64,000 nucleotides of DNA from Pedobacter psychroterrae (GTDB taxonomy: Bacteria; Bacteroidota; Bacteroidia; Sphingobacteriales; Sphingobacteriaceae): positions 744,001 through 808,000 of the forward strand of contig NZ_SJSL01000001.1 of assembly GCF_004331695.1 (NCBI RefSeq), given 5' to 3'. The notes under the pieces are model-generated. The model worked only from the letters and a program-made list of their open reading frames with translations, was not told the DNA's origin and searched no databases. Numbering within the stretch: position 1 is the first letter of the stretch; each line of letters begins with the position of its first letter. The translations under genes and the position numbers were made by a program. Shown here one piece after another: positions 44,031 through 52,657 of this stretch.

Positions 44031-44465
44031 TTCATCCGGTTTTTGAATCTGTTGTAAAGATAGGTGCTTTCCACACTTCAATAAATAATAATTATTTAAT
44101 ATAAATAGATTTCTATTGTTTATTAGTGTGTTGGTATTGTTTATAAATACTTTTTTTAAATGTGATTATTTGAGTTGTTAGTGAATTACCAACATTTATA
44201 TTGCTTTTTTAAATGAAATATAAGCTGATTAACAGCGATCTATTTTTGGTATATAAAACTTATCAATAGAAATATGTGTATTGTTAAGGTGTGTCTAAAA
44301 AGTTAATAAACCATACAAAGCTGCTCAAAAATAACTTAAAATATTGTGTCAAATTGTCTTTTTAGAGTAGCTTTAAACATTTAAAAATAGTTGTTCTATT
44401 TATTTAGACAAGAAGTTAACATTACTATCAACGTTGTTAACAAAGCAGCGAATTAATACAATTTA
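44031..44465. promoter_or_regulatory. 435-bp AT-rich region between divergent nadA and nadB
   Basis: This is the only stretch over 300 bases in the window without a gene. It is very AT-rich, with runs such as TACTTTTTTTAAATG and TTATTTAGAC. It must hold the promoters of nadA (leftward) and nadB (rightward). An inverted repeat lies at 44415-44441. No exact TAnnTTTG element was found next to nadB, and no RNA gene was recognised. Confidence 0.6.
44415..44441. promoter_or_regulatory. Inverted repeat GTTAACA-N13-TGTTAAC upstream of nadB
   Basis: GTTAACA (44415-44421) and its reverse complement TGTTAAC (44435-44441) are separated by 13 bases and end 24 bases before the nadB ATG. Two-half-site spacing fits a dimeric repressor. 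I cannot name the regulator; an NAD-responsive repressor is a possibility only. Confidence 0.4.
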
Positions 44466-46052
44466 ATGAGAAAAGTAGATTTTTTGGTTATAGGGTCCGG
44501 TATTGCCGGTTTAAGTTTTGCTTTAAAGGCCGCCAGACACGGTAGAGTTTTAATTGTTACTAAATCAAACGAAGATGAATCTAATACAAAGTATGCGCAG
44601 GGCGGGGTAGCAGTAGTAGTAGATAAAGATGATTCTTTTGAAAAACATATAGATGATACACTGGTTGCCGGAGATGGATTGTGTGATAAACAAATTGTAG
44701 AAATTGTAGTAAAAGAAGGTCCCCAGCGTATACAGGAGATCATTGACTACGGTATTAATTTTGATAAGAACAAGGTTGGAGTGTATGATCTGGCAAAAGA
44801 AGGTGGCCATTCTGAACACCGTGTTTTGCACTATAAAGATGTAACGGGATATGAAATAGAGAGTGTATTGCTGAAGCAGATTCATCAAAATGACAACATA
44901 GAGATATTAACACATTACTTTTGTCTGGAACTAATCACCCAGCATCACCTAGGTGAGCATGTTGATAAAAGTACTGAAGATATTAACTGTTATGGTATAT
45001 ATGCCTTTAATACAGAGCTTAACGATGTGGAGAAAATATTGGCTAGTGTCACTATAATGGCATCAGGAGGAGCAGGACATATCTATTCCAGTACTACCAA
45101 TCCAGTTATTGCAACAGGAGATGGAATGGCGATGGTATACCGTGCGAAAGGGAAAGTGAGGAATATGGAGTTTATACAGTTCCATCCAACAGCACTTTAT
45201 CATCCTGGAGAGTATCCTGCTTTTTTAATTTCTGAGGCTGTGAGAGGTTTTGGAGGGGTACTCAGAAGAAAGAATGGGGATGAGTTTATGTATGAATATG
45301 ATAAACGCGGATCACTTGCACCGCGGGATATTGTAGCGCGTGCTATAGATGCTGAGATGAAAAAATCTGGTGAAGATTTTGTTTATTTGGATATAAGGCA
45401 TAGTGATAAAGCTGATATTTTAGCACATTTTCCTAATATATATGCCAAATGTCTGTCTATTGGAATTGATATGACAAAGGACCTGATCCCTGTTACGCCT
45501 GCAGCACATTATATGTGCGGAGGTATTCTGGTGGATGAATACGGTAAGTCTTCTATTAATAATCTGTATGCTTGTGGGGAATGCTCTTCTACAGGTTTAC
45601 ATGGTGCCAATAGGTTGGCTTCCAATTCGTTACTTGAGGCTCCGGTATTTGCACATCGTATTTTTGAAGATGCTGTAGCAAGATTTAAACACAATATCAT
45701 TCCGGATAATATACCTGATTGGAATGATCATGGGGTGATTCAGTCTAACGAGGATATTTTGGTAACGCATAACCTGCGGGAAACACAAAAACTAATGAGT
45801 GATTATGTGGGGATTGTCCGTTCAGATTTCAGACTGGAAAGAGCAATGAGAAGGTTATACCTTTTGCACCAGGAAACGGAGGACTTTTATAAAGGTAATA
45901 AGGTATCTGTAAAGCTATGTGAGCTTAGAAATGTGATTCAGGTAGCCTTTATTGTGATTAAATCTGCTATGACTAGGAAAGAGAGTAGGGGACTGCACTA
46001 TACTACAGATCATCCGGAGCATGCTAAACAGTTAACGGATACAATTTTTTAA
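44466..46052 (+). CDS. nadB: L-aspartate oxidase
   Basis: The 528-residue FAD enzyme oxidises aspartate to iminoaspartate, the substrate of NadA. The N-terminal dinucleotide fold reads DFLVIGSGIAGLSFALKAA. The family's active-site blocks are SNTKYAQGGVAVV (near 40), EFIQFHPTALYHPG (near 235), RGSLAPRDIVARAI (near 285), HYMCGGILVDEYG (near 345) and GLHGANRLASNSLLEAPVF (near 375). The length matches E. coli NadB. It is followed by a gamma-carbonic-anhydrase-like gene after 3 bases. Confidence 0.96.
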   Translation: MRKVDFLVIGSGIAGLSFALKAARHGRVLIVTKSNEDESNTKYAQGGVAVVVDKDDSFEKHIDDTLVAGDGLCDKQIVEIVVKEGPQRIQEIIDYGINFDKNKVGVYDLAKEGGHSEHRVLHYKDVTGYEIESVLLKQIHQNDNIEILTHYFCLELITQHHLGEHVDKSTEDINCYGIYAFNTELNDVEKILASVTIMASGGAGHIYSSTTNPVIATGDGMAMVYRAKGKVRNMEFIQFHPTALYHPGEYPAFLISEAVRGFGGVLRRKNGDEFMYEYDKRGSLAPRDIVARAIDAEMKKSGEDFVYLDIRHSDKADILAHFPNIYAKCLSIGIDMTKDLIPVTPAAHYMCGGILVDEYGKSSINNLYACGECSSTGLHGANRLASNSLLEAPVFAHRIFEDAVARFKHNIIPDNIPDWNDHGVIQSNEDILVTHNLRETQKLMSDYVGIVRSDFRLERAMRRLYLLHQETEDFYKGNKVSVKLCELRNVIQVAFIVIKSAMTRKESRGLHYTTDHPEHAKQLTDTIF

Positions 46053-46055
46053 TTT

Positions 46056-46565
46056 ATGCCAGTAATTTTACCAGTAAATGGAGTTAGCCCGCAATGGGGA
46101 GACAATTGTTTTATTGCAGAGAATGCAACAATAGTGGGCGATGTGCTGATGGGAGGAAATTGTTCGGTTTGGTTTAATGCAGTAATAAGGGGTGACGTGA
46201 ACGCTATAACCATTGGAAATGATACCAATATACAAGATGGTGCGGTGATACATGCTACCTATCTGAAAGCCTCCACACACATAGGGAATAGGGTTTCTAT
46301 TGGACACAATGCCATCGTTCACGGATGTACGCTTAAAGATCATGTGCTGGTTGGTATGGGAGCTATTGTGATGGATAACGTAGTAGTGGAAGAATACAGC
46401 ATTATCGCTGCCGGATCCGTGGTGCTTGAAAATACGCATTGTGAAGGCGGCTTTATCTATGCCGGCACCCCGGCAAAAAAAATAAAACCCATTACTGAGG
46501 AGCAAAGGGCTTTATTAAATAAGTTGCCGGATAATTATATAATGTATTCGGACTGGTTTAGATAG
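46056..46565 (+). CDS. Gamma-carbonic-anhydrase-like hexapeptide protein (YrdA/CaiE type)
   Basis: The 169-residue left-handed beta-helix protein is built of hexapeptide repeats (VVDNVV-type turns; seen as NATIVGDVLMGG, CSVWFNAVIRGD, IGNDTNIQDGAVIHA). The zinc-histidine pattern HATYLKASTHIGNRVSIGHN fits gamma-carbonic-anhydrase homologues (PaaY/YrdA). Such proteins are usually trimeric. Many have no shown carbonic anhydrase activity, so the reaction is left open. It starts 3 bases after nadB and overlaps the converging Ig-like lipoprotein gene by 8 bp. Confidence 0.9.
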   Translation: MPVILPVNGVSPQWGDNCFIAENATIVGDVLMGGNCSVWFNAVIRGDVNAITIGNDTNIQDGAVIHATYLKASTHIGNRVSIGHNAIVHGCTLKDHVLVGMGAIVMDNVVVEEYSIIAAGSVVLENTHCEGGFIYAGTPAKKIKPITEEQRALLNKLPDNYIMYSDWFR

Positions 46566-48198
46566 GGTTTTCTTTAGGAATTTCGATTTTTTCATTCCGC
46601 TCCCAGTTGGCCTTTATAGAGAGTTCTTTGGGCTCGTTGTAGATTTTTTCCGGCTGTGCTTTTAAACTAACGTTGCCGGTATCCCATATCCCATTTTTAT
46701 TGGCATCATAAATCACCCTTATAAAGTATTTTCCTTCTTTATAGTTGCTAAAGTTTATGGTAGTATCTTGTCTGATAGGAATGGTATTTACGACTGCTTT
46801 TGTTTCGTTTACAATTTCCAGGACGTAGGCTTTATCCTTTTCAGGTATGGTTATTTTAACACTTAAAGTACCGTAATTGTCTTTGCTTGCCAGTTCGAAG
46901 CTTTTACTAAATTCTTTATTCTTGGCCTTGAAAATTGCGGTGAATGCACCTTCGGAAAACTTCAGGTCGTATATTTTCTTTGGTTTCCATGGGTATTTGA
47001 CATAATAGGAGAGTAAGTCCAGACTGTCTTTTTCCAATGTAAAGTTTTGCCTGGCTACAGAATCTTCCAGCAGGCTGATCTTGCTTATGTCGCTGCTTTC
47101 TATGGGAAAATTGAAGGTCATTTTGAAATGCCGGGCTGGAGGAAGGACTTTTCCTTCAATGTTGTCTGTAGCCGTTAACAGCCTCTGATAAGTATCTTTT
47201 TTACCCCTCGTTATCATGATCGTCTGCAATAATTTGCCTGCTTCTTTTAATACAATCTTGGTTGAGTCAAATCCAAGGTCTGTTAGCCATACCTTTAGTG
47301 AGTCGTTGTTTTTACTCCATTTGATTTTTTTACTGACATCGAGGTTATTTGGTTCAAGCACTACCACTTCCGGTGATTTGAGTTTTTGATTGATAACGAT
47401 CGATATACTTCCATCCGGGTTAAGTTTTTTATCGAGTATTCTTAAAGCCGCTGCATTTTCCTTAAATAGTTTGAGGTTCATACTATCGCGATTTTTATCT
47501 ACCAATACTACAGAATCTTTTAAGAAGGCGATATCATCCAGGTTCTGCTGATAGATTTTGTCGCCATTTTTTTCTTTTAAAGCATACAATCTATAGGTCC
47601 CTTTTCTTAAATTTTTCAAACTATAATTTCCACTACTATCCGTAGTGATGTAAATGGATGGTTTATTTTTCCCAAATAAAGTATCCCTTTCTATGGGAAA
47701 TATAAAAGCAAGGGCATCAAGTTCAGGTAATCCTGTTAAGGAATTCGTTACCCGTCCGCTTATGCTCAAAGAATCCAGTTCCGGCCCTGTTGAGAATACG
47801 TAGCTGAGATTTTTAATTACATTGCTTTCATTTACATCAGCTATTGCAGCTCCGAAGTTCATAGTGTAGGTTGTGTTTTTCTCTAACGTATCAGGGAATG
47901 TAATCTCCAGGCTTTTTTGTTTTGTTTTAAGAATTGGTGGTTTTTCCAGTTCAGGAGAAATAGAAAATTCTTTAAACTCATTTTGCAATTTGAAGTACTC
48001 GTCAAATTGTATGATGACTTTTTTTGCGTTGAAATTAACAGTGAGGTTTTCAGGAATCATTTTTATCACTTTAGGAGGAGCGAGGTCTCTCGGCCCTCCC
48101 TGCGGTTGCTGCATGCTGGCACAGCCCGCTAACACCAGGGAGGCGAATAATACAGTGTTAAAAACGTTGAACTTTGATAGGATGTCTTTTTTGGCCAT
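46558..48198 (-). CDS. Ig-like domain (Big_5) lipoprotein
   Basis: The 546-residue protein has a lipoprotein signal (lipobox LVLAGC, Cys about residue 26). An Ig-like Big_5 domain (about 40-135, DLAPPKVIKMIPENLTVNF followed by FSISPELEKPPILK) comes next, then a carboxypeptidase-regulatory-like domain (about 145-225, SISGRVTNSLTGLPELDALAF), and a long beta-rich remainder with no motif. It resembles proteins found throughout this phylum, with unknown function at the cell envelope. It ends overlapping the converging gamma-carbonic-anhydrase gene. Confidence 0.85.
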   Translation of the reverse strand: MAKKDILSKFNVFNTVLFASLVLAGCASMQQPQGGPRDLAPPKVIKMIPENLTVNFNAKKVIIQFDEYFKLQNEFKEFSISPELEKPPILKTKQKSLEITFPDTLEKNTTYTMNFGAAIADVNESNVIKNLSYVFSTGPELDSLSISGRVTNSLTGLPELDALAFIFPIERDTLFGKNKPSIYITTDSSGNYSLKNLRKGTYRLYALKEKNGDKIYQQNLDDIAFLKDSVVLVDKNRDSMNLKLFKENAAALRILDKKLNPDGSISIVINQKLKSPEVVVLEPNNLDVSKKIKWSKNNDSLKVWLTDLGFDSTKIVLKEAGKLLQTIMITRGKKDTYQRLLTATDNIEGKVLPPARHFKMTFNFPIESSDISKISLLEDSVARQNFTLEKDSLDLLSYYVKYPWKPKKIYDLKFSEGAFTAIFKAKNKEFSKSFELASKDNYGTLSVKITIPEKDKAYVLEIVNETKAVVNTIPIRQDTTINFSNYKEGKYFIRVIYDANKNGIWDTGNVSLKAQPEKIYNEPKELSIKANWERNEKIEIPKENPI

Positions 48199-48341
48199 TT
48201 ATCTGCGCTGTATTTAAATTTATTGTCATTCCGAAGGATATCATTCAAAAAGTTAGAAAATAGCTTATATCGCTTTAAAATGAGTCTTGTGTTTTATTTC
48301 TTTCTTGGTATTTAAAATATTATTAATCAGTAAGTTATAAA

Positions 48342-50204
48342 TTATTTACTGATGTGAACCATTAAAACAGAGATATCTGAGGGTGACACGCCTGAAATAC
48401 GGGATGCCTGCCCTAAGGTTCTGGGTTTAATTTTCAATAATTTCTCTCTTGCCTCTTTTGAAAGTGATACAAGTTGTGAATAGTCAAAATTTGGATTGAT
48501 GTCTTTGTCTTCCATTTTCTGCATTTTATTTACAATTTCCTGTTCCTTTTCAAAATAGCTCTCATACTTAATTTTGATCTCTGCCTGTTCTATGGTCTCT
48601 TTATCAAATGGCTGGAGAAATTCGTTGAAGCCTGTGCTTACGGTCCTGAGGTCATTAATGCCGACCTGCGGTCTACTCAGGAGACTGAAGAGTTTAACAT
48701 TTTGATTTAGCTTGCTAGTGCCAAGACCTTCCAGTAGTTCATTGGCGTCTGACATTTCTACTCCCTGTTTTTTAGCGAAAGCAACAATGGCATCTGAATC
48801 TTTAATTTTTTGGTTTACCAGTTCCAGGCGCTCATCGTTGATTAAGCCGAGTTTATGGCCGATGGGAGAGAGCCGGATGTCGGCATTGTCCTGTCTCAGT
48901 AACAAGCGGTGCTCCGCCCTGGAAGTAAACATCCTGTAGGGCTCTTCGGTACCTTTTGTTACCAGGTCGTCTATTAAAACACCAATATATGACTCGGAAC
49001 GTTTCATAATTAGTTCATGCTGGTCAAAAACCTTCTGATGGGCGTTAATTCCAGCTATAAACCCTTGACTGGCAGCTTCTTCATAACCAGTAGTGCCATT
49101 TATTTGTCCTGCAAAGAATAAATTGCTTACCAGTTTCGTTTCGAGCGTCAGTGATAGCTGGGTTGGTGGAAAATAGTCATATTCTATGGCATAACCAGGT
49201 CTGAACATTTTAGCGTTTTCAAACCCGGGGATTTGGGTTAGCGCTCTATATTGAACATCTTCGGGCAGGGAGGTGGAAAATCCATTGACATAGATTTCAC
49301 AGGTGTCCCAGCCCTCTGGCTCTACAAAGATTTGGTGTCTTTCCCGTTCTGCAAAACGGTTGATCTTGTCTTCGATAGAAGGACAGTATCTTGGACCGAG
49401 GCCCTTGATCCTTCCTGTAAACATTGGCGACTTCTCAAAGCCCTCTTTTAGGGTTTCGTGTACATTTGTATTGGTATAGGTGATCCAGCAGCAACGTTGT
49501 TTTTTTGGAACAGTGGTATTTGTAAAGGAGAACTTGCCCGGATTTTCATCGCCCCACTGTTCTTCCATCAAGCTGTAGTTTAGTGAACGTCCGTCTACAC
49601 GGGGTGGGGTGCCGGTCTTCATTCTTCCTGCTTCAAAACCAATAGAAGTAAGTTGCTCTGTGAGCCCTGTCGCTGCTTTTTCGCCAGTCCTGCCCCCACC
49701 AAATTTCTTTTCTCCGATATGTATCAATCCGTTGAGGAACGTGCCGTTGGTCAGCACGACCGCCTTACCATAAATTTCTACTCCAATAGAGGTTTTAACA
49801 CCGACAACAGTGTTGTTCTTAATGATCAGGCTGCTCACCATGTCTTGCCAGAAATCCACGTTTTGCGTACGCTCTAAACCCAACCTCCACTCTTCTGCAA
49901 ATCTTTTCCTGTCATTCTGGCTACGGGGACTCCACATAGCGGGCCCCTTCGATAGATTGAGCATTCTGAACTGTAAAGTTGTCTTGTCGCTTATTATACC
50001 AGAATAGCCGCCCATTGCGTCGATCTCACGAACGATCTGACCTTTAGCTACGCCACCCATTGCTGGGTTGCAGCTCATTTGGGCAATCGTTTCCATATTC
50101 ATGGTAATCAGCAGGACCGAGGAACCCATGTTTGCTGCCGCCGCGGCTGCTTCGCAGCCCGCATGACCAGCCCCAACTACAATTACATCATATTCTTTAA
50201 ACAT
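48342..50204 (-). CDS. mnmG: tRNA uridine-5-carboxymethylaminomethyl modification enzyme MnmG (GidA)
   Basis: The 620-residue FAD protein modifies U34 in certain tRNAs with MnmE. It starts with the FAD-binding fold [20 protein letters not shown] (residues about 4-23). The family motifs are [37 protein letters not shown], and [20 protein letters not shown] near 370. The C-terminal helical domain, which binds tRNA and MnmE, fills about 560-620. A GTG at 50252 would extend it by 16 residues through a parS palindrome, so the ATG at 50204 is chosen. Gene order mnmG plus parS is common near replication origins. Confidence 0.96.
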   Translation of the reverse strand: MFKEYDVIVVGAGHAGCEAAAAAANMGSSVLLITMNMETIAQMSCNPAMGGVAKGQIVREIDAMGGYSGIISDKTTLQFRMLNLSKGPAMWSPRSQNDRKRFAEEWRLGLERTQNVDFWQDMVSSLIIKNNTVVGVKTSIGVEIYGKAVVLTNGTFLNGLIHIGEKKFGGGRTGEKAATGLTEQLTSIGFEAGRMKTGTPPRVDGRSLNYSLMEEQWGDENPGKFSFTNTTVPKKQRCCWITYTNTNVHETLKEGFEKSPMFTGRIKGLGPRYCPSIEDKINRFAERERHQIFVEPEGWDTCEIYVNGFSTSLPEDVQYRALTQIPGFENAKMFRPGYAIEYDYFPPTQLSLTLETKLVSNLFFAGQINGTTGYEEAASQGFIAGINAHQKVFDQHELIMKRSESYIGVLIDDLVTKGTEEPYRMFTSRAEHRLLLRQDNADIRLSPIGHKLGLINDERLELVNQKIKDSDAIVAFAKKQGVEMSDANELLEGLGTSKLNQNVKLFSLLSRPQVGINDLRTVSTGFNEFLQPFDKETIEQAEIKIKYESYFEKEQEIVNKMQKMEDKDINPNFDYSQLVSLSKEAREKLLKIKPRTLGQASRISGVSPSDISVLMVHISK

Positions 50205-50220
50205 CGTCTTTTTAGTTTGC

Positions 50221-50234
50221 GTTTCACGTGAAAC
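50221..50234. promoter_or_regulatory. parS: parS-like palindrome, copy 1
   Basis: GTTTCACGTGAAAC matches the conserved bacterial parS core TGTTTCACGTGAAACA at all 14 central bases. It is flanked by C and A. ParB should bind here for chromosome segregation. It lies 16 bases upstream of the mnmG start codon. Confidence 0.85.
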
Positions 50235-50245
50235 ATTGATAATAG

Positions 50246-50259
50246 GTTTCACGTGAAAC
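50246..50259. promoter_or_regulatory. parS: parS-like palindrome, copy 2
   Basis: A second exact copy of GTTTCACGTGAAAC, flanked by G on both sides, starts 25 bases after the first. Two centres in 39 bases would let ParB nucleate cooperatively and would cover the mnmG promoter region. Confidence 0.85.
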
Positions 50260-50275
50260 GTTTGTTTTTATTTCG

Positions 50276-52132
50276 TCATGACAAGGCCAGCCATCTTTCC
50301 ATGACTGTATCCATTTCATTGTTTAGTGTTTCTATTGATTTGGTGATGGTTTGAATTTCTACATAATTCGCACTGTCTATTATTAGCAGTGCAGCCGTGC
50401 TCTTTGCAATGATCTCTTCAATTTCCGCTATTCTCGACTCCAGTGATTCCAGTTCTTTCTGATCTTTAAAGCTGAGTTTTTTTGCAGCGGGCGCAGGTGC
50501 TGTATTGGGGCTTGGCGCGGGACTGTCCTTTTTCTTTTCGGTTTTTGGGACATCCAGGCTAAGTCTGTATTCAGAATAATTGCCATTGTAAATGTTTACA
50601 TCCCCATTTCCTTCCATGATAAAGAGCTGTTCGCTCATCTTGTCCAATAGATACCTGTCATGAGAAACAAGAATTAATACACCAGGGAAATTTTCCAAGA
50701 ACTCTTCCAATACGTTTAATGTATCAATATCAAGGTCATTTGTTGGCTCATCCAATATCAGGAAATTAGGATTTTGCATTAACACTTTCATTAGGTGCAA
50801 CCGTTTCTTTTCCCCTCCGCTAAGCTTTTCTACCATCCCATGCTGCTTTTTTGGAGGAAACAAAAACAAAGTCAATAATTGGGAAGCAGAGATCGTCTGC
50901 CCGTCTGCCATTTTGATGTACTCCGCATCTGACTTAACAATATCAATTACCCTTTCCTTTTCATTGAATGCAAGTCCGCCTTGTTTATAGTACCCATATA
51001 CGGTTGTTTCGCCTGTGCTTACTTTCCCTTTTTCAGGTGTTAAGTAACCTGTTATGATATTTAATAAAGTCGACTTTCCGGTACCATTCTTTCCTGCCAA
51101 TCCTATTCTGTCAGCACGTTTAAATATATAACTAAAATCACCAATGATATTATTGTTGTCAAAGCTCTGGCCAATATGGTCCAATTCCAAGATCTTGTTT
51201 CCTTGGCGAGACATTTTAACATTTAGCGTAATAGATTGATTGTCAGTTCTTTGCTTGGTTTTGCTTTCCAGATCGTAAAAAGCATCAATTCTTGCCTGAG
51301 ATTTGGTGGCACGCGCTTGTGGCATCCTTCTCATCCACTCCAGTTCTTTCTTCAGCAAGTTTTTGTTCTTCTGAAAAGTACTCTCGTCGGCAGACTCCCG
51401 TTCTGACTTCTTCTCTAGGAAATAGGCATAGTTGCCATTATAGTTGTAGATCTTCCCCCTGTCTAGTTCTACAATGGTATTGCAGACATTGTCAAGAAAA
51501 TACCTGTCGTGCGTAACCAGCAGAATTGTTTTATTACCCGAAGTGAGTAGTTTCTCCAGCCATTCAATAGTATCAATATCTAGGTGATTGGTGGGCTCGT
51601 CCAGCACCAGGATTTCGGGATCTTCAATAAGCAACTTTGCCAGTGCAAGCCGTTTTTTTTGTCCGCCTGAAAGTGTCGATATCTGTTGCTGAAGGTGGGT
51701 AATTCCCATTCTGCTCAGAATGGTTTTAATCTCATGCTCATATTCCCAGGCATTGTGCTCGCTGAGCTCCTCATACAAGCGGTTTAATGCTTTCTCGTCA
51801 GGATTAGGGTCTTCAATCAGTTCTTCATATTCTTTAATAAGCTGTTGCTGTTTATTGTCCAGAGAAAAGATAAAGTCACTGATAGAATAACCATCAGGAA
51901 AGGAAGGCTCCTGATCCAGGAATCCAATTTTCACAAATTTATTCTTTACAATTTTACCTTCAAGAGGAGAGAAGCGCTCTGCCAATAGTTTTAAAAGGGT
52001 ACTTTTTCCAGCGCCATTGATGCCCACAAGGGCTACACGCTGACCGGTTTGAATACCCAGTGTCAAGTTTTTAAATAGCCATTCGTCGTGATAAGCATGG
52101 CCTAAGTTTTCGGCTGCAATTAGTGTGCTCAA
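50276..52132 (-). CDS. ABC-F family ATPase (Uup-like)
   Basis: This 618-residue soluble protein has two ABC ATPase modules and no membrane helices. The first has Walker A GINGAGKSTLLK (near residue 36), signature LSGGQKKRLALAKLL and Walker B LVLDEPTNHLD. The second has GKNGTGKSTLLN, LSGGEKKRLHLMKVL and ILDEPTNDLD. A linker (about 240-300) and a C-terminal coiled coil (about 550-618) match Uup, which acts on ribosomes and DNA-repair intermediates. The start codon is TTG (52132); a stop lies three codons upstream and no ATG precedes the Walker motif. Confidence 0.93.
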   Translation of the reverse strand: MSTLIAAENLGHAYHDEWLFKNLTLGIQTGQRVALVGINGAGKSTLLKLLAERFSPLEGKIVKNKFVKIGFLDQEPSFPDGYSISDFIFSLDNKQQQLIKEYEELIEDPNPDEKALNRLYEELSEHNAWEYEHEIKTILSRMGITHLQQQISTLSGGQKKRLALAKLLIEDPEILVLDEPTNHLDIDTIEWLEKLLTSGNKTILLVTHDRYFLDNVCNTIVELDRGKIYNYNGNYAYFLEKKSERESADESTFQKNKNLLKKELEWMRRMPQARATKSQARIDAFYDLESKTKQRTDNQSITLNVKMSRQGNKILELDHIGQSFDNNNIIGDFSYIFKRADRIGLAGKNGTGKSTLLNIITGYLTPEKGKVSTGETTVYGYYKQGGLAFNEKERVIDIVKSDAEYIKMADGQTISASQLLTLFLFPPKKQHGMVEKLSGGEKKRLHLMKVLMQNPNFLILDEPTNDLDIDTLNVLEEFLENFPGVLILVSHDRYLLDKMSEQLFIMEGNGDVNIYNGNYSEYRLSLDVPKTEKKKDSPAPSPNTAPAPAAKKLSFKDQKELESLESRIAEIEEIIAKSTAALLIIDSANYVEIQTITKSIETLNNEMDTVMERWLALS

Positions 52133-52214
52133 AGTAAGTGTTTAAACGATATTACTGATAAGAAATTATTACAAAAGTACAATAATTCTTTTTGTATAAG
52201 GTTTTGTATGATTG

Positions 52215-52646
52215 TTATATATGAAGAGCGGCGAGGTAGTGGTTCTCTTTTTGTGTCATCTGTGTTTTATCAGCCTTGCTTTTGTCTTTGTAACCCAACA
52301 AATGCAATGTGCCGTGGATCATTACCCTGCACAGCTCCTCCTTCGGACTGTGCTTATAAAGCATCGCGTTATCCCGGATTCTGTCTATGCTGATAAACAC
52401 ATCCCCTGTGATCATTTTAAGTACTTCTGAGTTGTCAAATGTGATTACATCGGTATAAGTGTCATGATCCAGGTATTGCTGGTTTATACGCAATAAATAC
52501 TCGTCAGAGCAAAAGATAAAACTCAGCTCATCCACTTCGTATCCCTCTGCTAGGATGGCTTTCGCTATCCATGCTTTTATTTTACGCTTGTCTTTTAAGA
52601 CATACTTAATCTCTTCCGTGAAAAAATTGATTACCCGCTTTCCCAT
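52215..52646 (-). CDS. ybeY: rRNA maturation endoribonuclease YbeY
   Basis: The 143-residue metallo-RNase is needed for 16S rRNA processing and ribosome quality control. It has DTYTDVITFDNSE and the zinc site MIHGTLHLLGYKDK. In the usual HGxLHLxGYDH the third histidine ligand follows GYD; here the segment reads GYKDKSKAD, so that position is not His. This variant occurs in the phylum, as far as I recall, and the first two histidines are present. It starts 11 bases after the DUF4175 gene. Confidence 0.92.
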   Translation of the reverse strand: MGKRVINFFTEEIKYVLKDKRKIKAWIAKAILAEGYEVDELSFIFCSDEYLLRINQQYLDHDTYTDVITFDNSEVLKMITGDVFISIDRIRDNAMLYKHSPKEELCRVMIHGTLHLLGYKDKSKADKTQMTQKENHYLAALHI

Positions 52647-52657
52647 TTATTGTTTTG

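Noticed and set aside
44105..44465. A tRNA or small RNA gene in the nadA-nadB gap
   Set aside because: No cloverleaf, TPsiC-like sequence or stable hairpin was seen; the region is simply AT-rich.
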